From: Pachysolen tannophilus NRRL Y-2460
Taxonomy: Eukaryota; Ascomycota; Pichiomycetes; Alaninales; Pachysolenaceae
Assembly: GCA_001661245.1 (NCBI GenBank)
Contig: KV454013.1
Location: 571,637-635,636, forward strand
Reading direction: 5' to 3'
DNA: 64,000 nt
Part shown: piece after piece, positions 1 through 9,526 of the stretch
Numbering within the stretch: position 1 is the stretch's first letter
Layout of the letters: each line of letters starts with the position of its first letter
Position numbers and translations under genes: made by a program
Notes under the pieces: generated by a model
The model's input: the letters and a program-made list of their open reading frames with translations, nothing else
What the model was told of the DNA's origin: nothing
Database searches by the model: none

Positions 1-1019
1 CACCACCAGCTCAGCTGTCATCAGAAGCTGCTCCAGCTAAAGAAGAGACTACTCCTCAAAAGGAAGAACCAGCTCCTGCCAAGAAACTGAGTCAGGCAGA
101 AGCACCTTCTGCTCCACCTGCTGGGGGCAGGATCATTGCTTCACCATTGGCGAAGACAATTGCTTTAGAAAAAGGTATCTCATTGAAAAACATCAAAGGT
201 ACTGGTCCAAAGGGTAGAATTGTAGCCGATGATGTAAGAAATTACAAACCACCAGCAACTGCGGGTGTTACAGGTGCAGGTGCGGGAGCAGGTGCTCCAG
301 GTGCTGCCCCATCTGCATCTTATGAAGACATTCCAATTACAAGTATGAGAAGTACAATTGCCAAGAGATTATTACAATCTACTCAATCTTCACCAACTTA
401 TATCGTTTCTTCAGCAATCTCAGTTTCAAAATTGTTGAAATTAAGACAATCTTTAAATGCTACAGCCGAAGATCGTTATAAATTATCTGTTAATGACTTG
501 ATGTTAAAAGCAGTTGCTGTTACTGCTAGGAGAATGCCACAAGTCAATTCTGTCTGGTTGGAGAATGAAGGAATCATTAGACAATATAAAAATGTTGATG
601 TCTCTGTTGCTGTTGCTACTCCAACAGGGTTGATTACTCCAATTGTTAAGAATGCAGACACTAAAGGATTGATTCAAATATCTACTGAAGTAAAAGATCT
701 TGGTAAACGTGCAAAAGAAAATAAATTGAAACCAGAAGAATTTGTTGGTGGTACTATAACTATTTCCAACTTGGGTATGAACCATGCTGTTTCACTTTTC
801 ACTTCAATTATTAACCCTCCTCATTCTGCTATTCTTGCTATTGCCACAGTTCAAAAAGTTGCTGTTGAAGATAAATCCAATCCAAATGGATTCGTATTTG
901 ATGAAAAAATCAATGTCACAGGAACTTTTGACCATAGAACCGTTGATGGTGCATTAGGTGGTGAATTTATCAAAGAGTTGAAGAGAGTTGTTGAAAATCC
1001 ATTAGAATTTTTGCTTTAG
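1..1019 (+). CDS. LAT1: Dihydrolipoyl acetyltransferase E2 of pyruvate dehydrogenase (3' part)
   Basis: This is the E2 core of the mitochondrial pyruvate dehydrogenase complex, which moves the acetyl group from lipoyl-lysine to CoA. The frame is open from the window edge, so the mitochondrial presequence and lipoyl domain lie outside. An Ala/Pro/Glu/Lys-rich linker comes first. A peripheral subunit-binding domain follows (ASPLAKTIALEKG and GTGPKGRIVADDV), which docks E1/E3. A second Ala/Gly/Pro linker leads into the acyltransferase domain, which ends with the catalytic motif DHRTVDGALGGEF. The C-terminus ENPLEFLL is typical for the family. The stop is at 1017-1019. A TTG inside the binding domain is not a real start. 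A CTG codon lies in the first linker. TOM7 follows downstream; LAT1 and TOM7 are also neighbours in S. cerevisiae (recalled). Confidence 0.95.
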   Translation, partial: PPAQLSSEAAPAKEETTPQKEEPAPAKKLSQAEAPSAPPAGGRIIASPLAKTIALEKGISLKNIKGTGPKGRIVADDVRNYKPPATAGVTGAGAGAGAPGAAPSASYEDIPITSMRSTIAKRLLQSTQSSPTYIVSSAISVSKLLKLRQSLNATAEDRYKLSVNDLMLKAVAVTARRMPQVNSVWLENEGIIRQYKNVDVSVAVATPTGLITPIVKNADTKGLIQISTEVKDLGKRAKENKLKPEEFVGGTITISNLGMNHAVSLFTSIINPPHSAILAIATVQKVAVEDKSNPNGFVFDEKINVTGTFDHRTVDGALGGEFIKELKRVVENPLEFLL

Positions 1020-1783
1020 AAAAAAAAAAAAAAAAAAGAAAAAGAAAATCAAATTGAAATTGAATGAACAACAAAGAAAAAAAAAACAGACAAAACAGAA
1101 AATAAATGTAACCAACCTCTTTCAAAAAAAAAAAAAATTATGTTAGTTTAGTTTAGTTTATTTTTTTTACCCTTTTTTTTTTTATTTTTTTCTCTCCAGT
1201 TCTCTCAAATTCTTTGTTGGTTATTTTCAAAGTTTAGCTTTAAATCTAATAATGTTTTATATTCGTTTATATATTTGATGAAATAATAATGTTTTGCTCC
1301 AAATAGAAAACTTGTACTAAGGAGGAAACTTGTGAAGCAACGGAAACCTGTGAATCAGCCGCAATCCTTACGGCTAAAATGACCATTTGAAGTCCACCTC
1401 AATTTATTCTCTAAAGGTTGATTCTAAACTAAAACATAAGTCACTAAGTAAACTCTACACCCTTTACTCATTTAGTACACTATCTCTACTAAAACTATCT
1501 TTTTTTTTTTCAGTCTAAAACCTAAAACCTTAAGCGTCAATCAATGGATCATTGAATCAATCAATAAATAAATCAATAATACCGCTTAAATTTTTGGGGA
1601 CAAAAACAAAGTCGTGTGCGCGAAACTCAAGTTTTTCCTTTTTTTTTTGGTTTTTTCAGTTCAACAAATAATCTCAGTATTTAATATGATCAAAAGTTTT
1701 TAATTTTTTTTTCTTTCATTTTAAATGGTTTACTTTTTAATCATTGATAGATTATATTCATTACAAGAAGAGAAAAAAAAGAA
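1020..1783. other. LAT1 3' flank and TOM7 promoter region
   Basis: I see no gene here. An A-run begins immediately after the LAT1 stop, and several more A- and T-runs follow. About 160 bp before the TOM7 start, at 1608-1626, there is a GC-richer block reading AAAGTCGTGTGCGCGAAAC, which resembles one upstream of RPC19. A long T-run at about 1638 precedes the TOM7 leader. Confidence 0.6.
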
Positions 1784-2123
1784 ATGGCGGGATTAGCGTT
1801 ATCAGAAGAGTCAAAGGTAGGTTAAAACAATATTTGATGAGAAAGATGAAAAATGAAAAAAAAATTGTGAAAAAAAGTTTTATTTACTAGAATTGATTTT
1901 TCATTTTTCATTTTTATATATGTACATATTTTTATTCCATATTGATGAAATACTAATAGAAATGAACATGTATTTGATTTAGGAAAGAATCGTTAAGATT
2001 TTAGATTTAACCAAGACAGTTGCTCATTATGGTTGGATTCCTTTTGTTTTATATTTAGGCTGGAAAGCTACCCCAAATAGACCACATGTTGTTGCGTTAT
2101 TATCACCATTGCCATCGGTTTAG
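1784..2123 (+). CDS. TOM7: Mitochondrial outer-membrane translocase subunit Tom7 (two exons)
   Basis: Tom7 is a small tail-anchored subunit that modulates assembly of the TOM import pore in the mitochondrial outer membrane. The exons are 1784-1816 and 1983-2123. The donor is GTAGGT, the branch site is TACTAAT and the acceptor is TTTAG. The spliced product has 57 residues. It starts MAGLALSEESKERI, contains the hallmark AHYGWIPFVLYLGW membrane segment and ends LLSPLPSV, which closely matches the yeast Tom7 I remember. Exon 1 carries only 11 codons. The gene is followed within 155 bases by an assembly gap, after which the intron end and exon 2 appear again. Confidence 0.95.
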
Positions 2124-2275
2124 GCTACCCCTTAATGTGTTGAATTGAGTGATGATTCAGGGAAGAGAGGATTGAAATTTGTATATATTAAGTGGAGGTG
2201 TTTTTGTTGACTGTTTTATGTCCCATATATATATATATATATTATATTATATCTTTAGTTGGTATTGGTTTAATT
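1861..2275 (+). repeat. First copy of a duplicated contig end (TOM7 intron, exon 2 and 3' flank)
   Basis: This 415-base stretch recurs at 2653-3059. It covers most of the TOM7 intron, all of exon 2 and the 3' flank, and stops exactly at the N run. The copies differ only by eight bases of homopolymer length, all in the intron. Exon 2 and the flank, including the AT microsatellite, are identical. Confidence 0.95.
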
Positions 2276-2652
2276 NNNNNNNNNNNNNNNNNNNNNNNNN
2301 NNNNNNNNNNNNNNNNNNNNNNNNNNNNNNNNNNNNNNNNNNNNNNNNNNNNNNNNNNNNNNNNNNNNNNNNNNNNNNNNNNNNNNNNNNNNNNNNNNNN
2401 NNNNNNNNNNNNNNNNNNNNNNNNNNNNNNNNNNNNNNNNNNNNNNNNNNNNNNNNNNNNNNNNNNNNNNNNNNNNNNNNNNNNNNNNNNNNNNNNNNNN
2501 NNNNNNNNNNNNNNNNNNNNNNNNNNNNNNNNNNNNNNNNNNNNNNNNNNNNNNNNNNNNNNNNNNNNNNNNNNNNNNNNNNNNNNNNNNNNNNNNNNNN
2601 NNNNNNNNNNNNNNNNNNNNNNNNNNNNNNNNNNNNNNNNNNNNNNNNNNNN
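2276..2652. other. Assembly gap (377 N)
   Basis: This is a run of undetermined bases. It is flanked on both sides by the same TOM7 sequence, so the two contigs probably overlap and the gap has no real content. Confidence 0.97.
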
Positions 2653-3059
2653 AAAATTGTGAAAAGTTTATTTACTAGAATTGATTTTCATTTTCATTTT
2701 ATATATGTACATATTTTATTCCATATTGATGAAATACTAATAGAAATGAACATGTATTTGATTTAGGAAAGAATCGTTAAGATTTTAGATTTAACCAAGA
2801 CAGTTGCTCATTATGGTTGGATTCCTTTTGTTTTATATTTAGGCTGGAAAGCTACCCCAAATAGACCACATGTTGTTGCGTTATTATCACCATTGCCATC
2901 GGTTTAGGCTACCCCTTAATGTGTTGAATTGAGTGATGATTCAGGGAAGAGAGGATTGAAATTTGTATATATTAAGTGGAGGTGTTTTTGTTGACTGTTT
3001 TATGTCCCATATATATATATATATATTATATTATATCTTTAGTTGGTATTGGTTTAATT
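2653..3059 (+). repeat. Second copy of the TOM7 contig end; probable false duplication
   Basis: This is the counterpart of 1861-2275. It begins inside the TOM7 intron and runs past exon 2 to the same T-run at which the first copy was cut off. It then continues into unique sequence leading to FLX1. All eight length differences lie in A- or T-runs, as expected for homopolymer sequencing error. Confidence 0.93.
2767..2907 (+). pseudogene. Orphan second copy of TOM7 exon 2 (probable assembly artefact)
   Basis: This is an exact copy of the 47-codon TOM7 exon 2, preceded by the same branch site and acceptor but with no first exon. If the duplication were real it would be a 5'-truncated pseudogene. 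Identity at every exonic base and the adjacent gap make an unmerged contig overlap far more likely. Confidence 0.85.
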
Positions 3060-3394
3060 TTTTTTCATTTCAAAAAAAAAAAAATTTAACTTAGCTCTCT
3101 TTTCTAACTTTTATAGATATTATTATATTATATGTAAGCTATATAAGTAAGCTATTTGTTTTAAAGTTATCTTGTGTACTTTTTTATAATCGTTAACTTA
3201 GTGTTTGGTATTATTTATCTAATTAGAAATTTTTCAGTAGTCATCTTGCATATTAATAAATATATATATAAAAATATATATAAATTTTTCAACCTCTTAT
3301 ATTGTTACTTAGTGATAAACCAAATATTTGATATAGGGAAAGTTAGTGGTTTGACCTTTTCTAGTTTTCTTTTTCTCTTCTTGAGTTTTTCTAA
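3060..3394. other. TOM7 3' flank and FLX1 promoter
   Basis: AT-rich sequence with T- and A-runs and short AT repeats. I see no gene. Confidence 0.6.
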
Positions 3395-4390
3395 ATGACA
3401 AGCATTAGTGAGACCCTGGTTGATAGAAACTTAGGATTTGGAACAATACCAAAAGAAGTTATATGTGGAGTGACAGCAGGATCTATAACAACTTTTATAA
3501 CCCACCCATTAGATTTAATAAAGATTAGATTACAATTGGATGAAGTATCAAAAACTCAAAGTGAAAGTTTTAATAAAATATTTAAAGATGTTTTGAAAAA
3601 TAGTACAGATCCAACTTCAAATAAATTAAAAATAAATTTATTAATGAAAGATTTATATAGAGGTATAATACCAAATCTTATTGGAAATACAACAGCTTGG
3701 GGTTTTTATTTCATGTTTTATAGAATTTATAAAGATTTGACTCATAAGGTTGTACTTAAAAATAGAGGTATTAATAATGATGATATTTTTGGAAAACAAC
3801 TTAGAGATAATCAATTAAGTTCTCATCATTATTTAATTAGCGCTTTTGCAGCTGGTTTTACAACTTCTGCAATTACTAACCCACTTTGGGTATTGAAAAC
3901 AAGAATCTTATCAACATCTAAAAATCAACCAGGTGCTTATCAATCAATATTAGATGGAATAAGGCAAATCATTGCAACTGAAGGTATATTTGGTTTTTGG
4001 AAAGGTTTAATACCATCATTGTTTGGAGTTGCTCAAGGTTCATTACAATTCAGTATTTATGATACTTTAAAACATAAAGTAGTATTAACTGAAACATCAG
4101 AAAGTTATTCTTTAAATGTGTTTCAAAGCTTATACTTAAGTTCTATAAGTAAAATAATAAGTAGTTTTACATTATATCCATTCCAAGTAATTAGATCAAG
4201 ATTACAAGGTTATGGTAATAAATCAACAATGAGCAATATCATTAAACATACATACATCAACGAGGGCCTCAAAGGTTTTTATAAAGGAATATTGGCAAAC
4301 ATCATTAGAGTCCTACCAGCTACTTGGATCACCTTCACAGTCTATGAGAGAACAAAAGATTTACTCAAACCCGTTGTTATCACTCAATAA
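3395..4390 (+). CDS. FLX1: Mitochondrial FAD/folate-type carrier Flx1
   Basis: This is a 331-residue mitochondrial carrier family (SLC25) protein of the inner membrane. The three carrier repeats show the Px[DE]xx[KR] signatures: HPLDLIKIR near residue 37, NPLWVLKTR near 163 and YPFQVIRSR near 262. The third is degenerate. Trp/Gly motifs follow, including GFWKGLIPSLFGVAQGS and GFYKGILANIIR. The NPLWVLKTRILST stretch and the overall spacing match yeast Flx1, the FAD transporter that supports flavoprotein assembly. The start is an in-frame ATG just after a T-rich leader. The folate carrier is the nearest alternative within the family, and sequence alone does not prove the substrate. Confidence 0.87.
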   Translation: MTSISETLVDRNLGFGTIPKEVICGVTAGSITTFITHPLDLIKIRLQLDEVSKTQSESFNKIFKDVLKNSTDPTSNKLKINLLMKDLYRGIIPNLIGNTTAWGFYFMFYRIYKDLTHKVVLKNRGINNDDIFGKQLRDNQLSSHHYLISAFAAGFTTSAITNPLWVLKTRILSTSKNQPGAYQSILDGIRQIIATEGIFGFWKGLIPSLFGVAQGSLQFSIYDTLKHKVVLTETSESYSLNVFQSLYLSSISKIISSFTLYPFQVIRSRLQGYGNKSTMSNIIKHTYINEGLKGFYKGILANIIRVLPATWITFTVYERTKDLLKPVVITQ

Positions 4391-4749
4391 ATAGATAGAA
4401 ACAAAAAAACCCAAAGGACGTGTACATATAGCGCAAACTCCCAATTGAGGTTTTGGGATTTGGACAAACTACTTTTTGATTTTTTTTTTTTTTTCTGTTT
4501 TTATAATGTGGATTTGTATATAGCAGTAAAACATAAAGAGTAAAAGAATAAAAAAAGTAGCTTTAAAGTGTGAAGAAGAAAGAAATAAGGCATATATATA
4601 ACAATTAAAATAAAATCAGGTAATCAAATAAGCGAAAAGCGATAAGCGGTGAAGAAGCCGAAAAGAAATTGAAAAGAGACTTTGTAGCTAAATTTTAAAT
4701 TTTGAATTTTAAATTTTGAATTGATTTGATTTGATTTATCTATGAAACT
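4391..4749. other. FLX1/INP53 intergenic region
   Basis: No gene is seen. It holds a T-run at about 4480, GCGATAAGCGGTG-like sequence at about 4638, and a short tandem repeat of TTTTAAATTTTGAA followed by TTGATTTGATTTGA just before the next start. Confidence 0.55.
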
Positions 4750-7700
4750 ATGCAATTGTTAATAAACGAAAAATCGAGGGTGATTGCGTTGGTCTCTAGG
4801 ACTTATATTTTATTATTTCAACATATGAAAGATGAGTCCAATAAGGTTCGAATAGAGTTACAATCGAAGGAATCATTCAATGATAAGCATTTTAAAAAAT
4901 TTTCGAAACATAAGATTCATGGGTTTTTAGGGTTGATAAATGTTAATGATGATGTTTTTTTATGTGTAATTACTGGGAAAGCTGAAGTTGCAAATCCTTT
5001 ACCTGGTCAAACTGTTAATAAGATTTTTGCTGTTGAATTTCATTGTTTAAATAGAAATACATGGGATTTTATTCAAATTGATAATAATGGGTATCCTAGT
5101 ATGAGTAATTTTGATCCACAGAATAGTAGTGGTTCAATGAATTATGAAATTAATGAAAGTGGGAATTTGGATCCAGAACAAAGATTTGAACAACATCCAT
5201 GTTTTGAATTAAGAAAATTATTAGGTAATGGATCATTTTATTATAGTTCCGATTTTGATTTAACAAGTGCTTTACAATCAAGAGGAGTAACAAATGATTC
5301 ATTAAGCTTAGACGATTTTCAACAACAATATATGTGGAACTCATTTATGATGAAACAAGTTATATCTTTTAGAAATCAATTGGGATCAAGTGAAAAAAAT
5401 ATATTAGATTATAATGGATTTTTAACAACTGTTATAAGAGGATTTGCAGAAACTTTCCAAACACATATCAAGAATTTGAAAACACAAGTCACTATTATTT
5501 CAAAACAATCTTGGAAAAGAGCTGGAACAAGATTTAATGCAAGAGGTATTGATGATGATGGGAACGTTGCTAACTTTGTTGAAACTGAATTCATCCTATC
5601 TTGTAATAAAGTTGTATATTCTTTTACAGAAGTTAGAGGCTCAGTTCCAGTTTTTTGGGAACAAGATACTGCATTAATTTCACCTAAAGTGCTGGTTACT
5701 AGGTCTAAAGAAGCTACTCAACCTGTATTTGAAAAACATTTCCATGGTCTTTTTGAAAAATATGGCCCAGTTCATGTCGTTAACCTCTTGTCAAAGACAA
5801 AACCTTCAGAATATGAATTGTCTAAACGTTACAAGAGTCATGTTACAACTTTAAGTCAACAAGATCTGCAAATTCTGTATACAGAGTTTGATTTCCATCT
5901 GAAAGCTGGGAAAAATTTCGAATTAGCAAATAAAATTATCCCAATGCTTGAAAATTCACTTTTAGAATTTGGGTATTTTAGTTATGATTTGATCAATAAT
6001 GAAATATTAACACATCAAACAGGAGTTTTCAGAGTAAATTGTTTGGATTGCTTAGATAGAACAAATGTTATTCAACAATTGTTATCAAATTGTCTGTTAA
6101 ACTTGTTTTTCAAAGATAATAATATCCCAACTTCATATGAGATGGATTTAGTAACAAAACATAATACTTTGTGGGCAGACAATGGTGATGCAATATCACA
6201 AATATATACAGGTACAAATGCATTAAAATCATCATATACAAGAAGCGGTAAAATGGGATTTGCCGGAATGTTATCGGATGCAACAAAATCTGTTAGCAGA
6301 ATGTATATAAACAATTTTCAAGACAAGGGAAAACAAATGACTATAGATACTTTATTGGGTAAATTAGAAAATCAAGTACCAGTTCAAATATTTGATCCAA
6401 TAAATGATTATGTTATTGAAGAGCTAGATAAGTTTTCTTCTAAATTTACTAAATACACCAATATTACGGTTTTCACTGGAACGTATAATTTAGCTGGTGT
6501 TAGCAAAGTTGGAGATTTAACAGAATGGTTATTCCCACAGGAAAATAATGGGATTTCACCAGATATTGTAATTTTAGGATTCCAAGAAGTATTAGAATTA
6601 AATGCACAGAATTTGATTAACAATGATAAATCTCAGTCGGTTTACTGGCAAAAAGTTGTTGGAGACCAATTGAACTCTGGTATTACTGGTGACACTTATG
6701 TCTTATTAAGAGCAGAACAAATGACATCAATCATGTTATTATTTTTCGTTAAATCTGACAAGATGCCATTCATTAAAAATGTTGAAGGTGCAACTAAGAA
6801 AACAGGACTTGGAGGTATGGCTGCCAACAAAGGTGGGGTTGCTCTTAGATTTGACTATAGTGATAGTAGTTTTTGTGTGGTAAATTCTCATTTAGCTGCT
6901 GGTGTTAAGGCTATTGAAGAAAGATGTAACGACTTTGAAACGATTTCAAATGGTATTAGTTTTTCTAGAGGTAAAAAAGTGAAAGATCATGAATCTGTGA
7001 TATGGTTAGGTGATTTGAATTTTAGAATCGATCTTTCTAATGAAGAAGTAAGGTCTTGCATTTCAAGTTCCAATTTAAATTATCTTTTACAGTATGATCA
7101 ACTAAAACATGAAATGAATGTTAAAAATGGATTCTTCAAAAAATTCTTTGAAGCGAAAATTGATTTCAAGCCAACTTATAAATTTGATAAGATGTCAAAT
7201 TATTACGATTCTTCAGAAAAACTGAGAGTTCCTTCATGGACAGATAGAGTCATTTATTACGGTAAGAACTTGCATCAATTAAATTATAATTCTTGTGAGA
7301 CAATCATGTTTTCAGATCATAGACCTGTATATGGTACATTTGAAGCTAAAGTTAAAATTATAGATCAAGCATTAAGGCATAAGATAAAACACGAATTATA
7401 CATGAACTATAAAGGTCTGCATAAAGATGAGTTAAATTCAGGAAGCCTAATTGATTTGGAAGATTTAGAAGGAAGCAGCCCGTCATTGCTCTCAGATTCA
7501 AGAGAAACTTCGTCCTTGTCGAGATCTTCAACACCTTCATCATTAAGAGACTTGGAGAAAACATCACCACCTGCATTACCCTCACGAACAAGTACTTTTA
7601 GTACACCCTCATCTGTTGGGAAGACTCCTCCCCAACCACCACTACAAAGAAGAAAATTGCCCCCGCTGTATAATTCTGATGACCCCCCATTGTTGCCAAG

Positions 7701-8133
7701 TAGATCATCCGATAAGGCTAGTGTAACTTTGCAACTGCTGCTGCCGCTGCCTGTCAAGGTTCCACCAAAACCACCTGCTCCACGGAAATTACCACCTCCT
7801 ATGAAATCAGTTCCGCCTATCGGATTCTCTAATACTGTTTTACAACCAACGAGGTCTTCATCAAGTACTCCGACACCATCAGAAATTCAAACTCCAACTC
7901 AACAGCGCTTGAACGGGAACAACAAGGTTAACAACCAGAATGAATATGATACTAATCAAAAAATGGCCCCGTTAATCCCAAAAAAACCACTGTCACTAAC
8001 TTCAGTTCCTATTATTGCAAATAATACCAATACAAGCCTACCAACTTCTACTGATAAAAATGAGACTCTCAGTGGAGTTACAACTCCTCCAGGTATGAGT
8101 ATGTCAGATTGGAAACCTTTACAACCTCAGTAG
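4750..8133 (+). CDS. INP53: Synaptojanin-like polyphosphoinositide phosphatase (INP52/INP53 type)
   Basis: This 1127-residue protein has the synaptojanin layout. An N-terminal SAC1 phosphatase domain carries an intact CX5R site (CLDCLDRTN, near residue 431), and an inositol-5-phosphatase domain follows from about residue 570. Its motifs are WLGDLNFRI near 752, PSWTDRVIYY near 828 and SDHRPVYGTF near 856. The tail from about 890 is Ser/Pro-rich with [11 protein letters not shown] and similar runs likely to bind SH3 domains. The intact SAC site argues against INP51, whose SAC domain is inactive. The end (SDWKPLQPQ) resembles yeast Inp52/Inp53. These enzymes dephosphorylate PI4P and PI(4,5)P2 in endocytosis and TGN traffic. 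Which S. cerevisiae paralogue name fits best is arbitrary, since this is probably the single ancestral form. Confidence 0.9.
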   Translation: MQLLINEKSRVIALVSRTYILLFQHMKDESNKVRIELQSKESFNDKHFKKFSKHKIHGFLGLINVNDDVFLCVITGKAEVANPLPGQTVNKIFAVEFHCLNRNTWDFIQIDNNGYPSMSNFDPQNSSGSMNYEINESGNLDPEQRFEQHPCFELRKLLGNGSFYYSSDFDLTSALQSRGVTNDSLSLDDFQQQYMWNSFMMKQVISFRNQLGSSEKNILDYNGFLTTVIRGFAETFQTHIKNLKTQVTIISKQSWKRAGTRFNARGIDDDGNVANFVETEFILSCNKVVYSFTEVRGSVPVFWEQDTALISPKVLVTRSKEATQPVFEKHFHGLFEKYGPVHVVNLLSKTKPSEYELSKRYKSHVTTLSQQDLQILYTEFDFHLKAGKNFELANKIIPMLENSLLEFGYFSYDLINNEILTHQTGVFRVNCLDCLDRTNVIQQLLSNCLLNLFFKDNNIPTSYEMDLVTKHNTLWADNGDAISQIYTGTNALKSSYTRSGKMGFAGMLSDATKSVSRMYINNFQDKGKQMTIDTLLGKLENQVPVQIFDPINDYVIEELDKFSSKFTKYTNITVFTGTYNLAGVSKVGDLTEWLFPQENNGISPDIVILGFQEVLELNAQNLINNDKSQSVYWQKVVGDQLNSGITGDTYVLLRAEQMTSIMLLFFVKSDKMPFIKNVEGATKKTGLGGMAANKGGVALRFDYSDSSFCVVNSHLAAGVKAIEERCNDFETISNGISFSRGKKVKDHESVIWLGDLNFRIDLSNEEVRSCISSSNLNYLLQYDQLKHEMNVKNGFFKKFFEAKIDFKPTYKFDKMSNYYDSSEKLRVPSWTDRVIYYGKNLHQLNYNSCETIMFSDHRPVYGTFEAKVKIIDQALRHKIKHELYMNYKGLHKDELNSGSLIDLEDLEGSSPSLLSDSRETSSLSRSSTPSSLRDLEKTSPPALPSRTSTFSTPSSVGKTPPQPPLQRRKLPPLYNSDDPPLLPSRSSDKASVTLQLLLPLPVKVPPKPPAPRKLPPPMKSVPPIGFSNTVLQPTRSSSSTPTPSEIQTPTQQRLNGNNKVNNQNEYDTNQKMAPLIPKKPLSLTSVPIIANNTNTSLPTSTDKNETLSGVTTPPGMSMSDWKPLQPQ

Positions 8134-8580
8134 GGGAAAAGAAGAAATTTAACGACTTTTGTTACGAAGAATTGATTTTATTTTTTTTTTTTTTTTTTCT
8201 TTATTTCAATATTACTGTCATGTCATTGCAACTTTATCTACTTTTATAGAAAATATTAAAAATATGAGGAGACATAATTCATTATATATATTATACTTTT
8301 ATTATAGCAACAGTAGTCTTCTAGGGTTTGTTTTGCTCTGAGTTAAAATCTTTGTAATTATCATCTTTCGATATTTGGGGTAATTAAATGACCCTATATT
8401 GTCTTTGTGTATATAAAACGCCAAAAAAAAAAAAAAAGTATAAAAAAAATTTCAATTCAATTTTTAAGCAACAAATATCGAGTTTAAATAAGATCAGTAT
8501 TAGTGAATGTTGCTCTATCCTGGTCTAGTTGAAGTAAGGAAGAGAGGGGTGCATAAAGGCAAATAATTAGTTTCTCGAGA
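8134..8580. other. Intergenic region after INP53
   Basis: I see no gene. There is an 18-base T-run near 8180, an A-run near 8425 and otherwise AT-rich sequence. Confidence 0.55.
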
Positions 8581-9399
8581 ATGAAAAGAAGAAGATCAGT
8601 CCCAAGCGGTATTGAGTCTTCTCATTATATATGTCCAACTTCATCATCACCTAATTTGAATTTGGAGATCAATACTTTTCCCATAAAGACATCATATGTT
8701 GGCTGTTATAAGAAGACAAAGAGGCATTCCTCGCCGTTATCGATCAATTGTCATAAGCATTCATCGCCAATGTTGATGGAAAAACCAGAAATACTAAGAA
8801 TTCAAGAATCTTTAAATAATGGTATCATGTTAAATAGTTTAATGGGTCACTTGCTTGCACTACAGGAAGAAGATAGTTATAACGGTAAAGATGTAAAGCT
8901 TGAAATAATTAAGCCATTTGGAGATATTAAGGAAAATATTCATTTAGATAATTTTATTAGTGATGTTTTCTTTAGATGTTCAAATAGTTTAACGTTAATT
9001 TTGTTTTTCAGTATTAAGGATAATGGATTATTAGATATTATTAATAATTCAATTCAGTTAAATAATGAAAATTTGAATATAATTTCTATAAGTTCAAATT
9101 TAGAGAATACTACTTGCAATAATACAGCTATACCCATAATCAATGATTTTAAGAATTTAATAACTAAAAATTTTGATGTGTTAGATCCATTAAGTGGTGG
9201 AGTATACCCATTGAATTGTATATTTTTATTTGATAGTTTATGGAAGTTAAGGCTCAAGTTAAATGTGATAATTTCTAATAGTAATAATAAAAAATTGATG
9301 AATATCAATAGAACAAATAGTACATTTGATGATGAATTGATGGGTGTATTATTAAATTGCTTAAACTATTTGAAATTGGAAATGGATGGACAATATTAA
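8581..9399 (+). CDS. Unrecognised 272-residue protein
   Basis: I do not recognise this protein. It starts at an ATG with a strongly basic N-terminus (MKRRRSVPSG) and a Ser/Pro/His-rich stretch with several SSP sites (HSSPLSINCHKHSSP). A more ordered middle follows (about residues 75-135, EILRIQESLNNGIMLNSLMG). The C-terminal half is rich in Ile, Leu and Asn. There is no signal peptide or clear membrane segment. The open length and ordinary codon use for this genome support a real gene. It lies between INP53 and YAF9, which I recall as close neighbours in S. cerevisiae, so it may be a fast-evolving or clade-restricted gene. The basic start suggests a nuclear or phosphoregulated protein, but that is inference. 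Confidence 0.7.
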   Translation: MKRRRSVPSGIESSHYICPTSSSPNLNLEINTFPIKTSYVGCYKKTKRHSSPLSINCHKHSSPMLMEKPEILRIQESLNNGIMLNSLMGHLLALQEEDSYNGKDVKLEIIKPFGDIKENIHLDNFISDVFFRCSNSLTLILFFSIKDNGLLDIINNSIQLNNENLNIISISSNLENTTCNNTAIPIINDFKNLITKNFDVLDPLSGGVYPLNCIFLFDSLWKLRLKLNVIISNSNNKKLMNINRTNSTFDDELMGVLLNCLNYLKLEMDGQY

Positions 9400-9526
9400 A
9401 CAAAGAAAACTAATAATAATGAAAATTCATCTTGCTGGTTCAAGTCATTTATTACATAACATATATACTAATTATACAGAATAAAGTTTAGGAATAGTGT
9501 AAAATAGGGTAGGTTATGTTTAGCTT

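Noticed and set aside
2179-2766. Open frames running through the first N gap
   Set aside because: Most of their length is N; the rest is TOM7 flank and intron. The same applies to frames over the gaps at 36310 and 51315.
2767-2907. A second, 5'-truncated TOM7 gene or a real segmental duplication
   Set aside because: Exon and 3' flank are identical to the first copy, the only differences are homopolymer lengths, and an N gap lies between; an unmerged contig overlap explains it.
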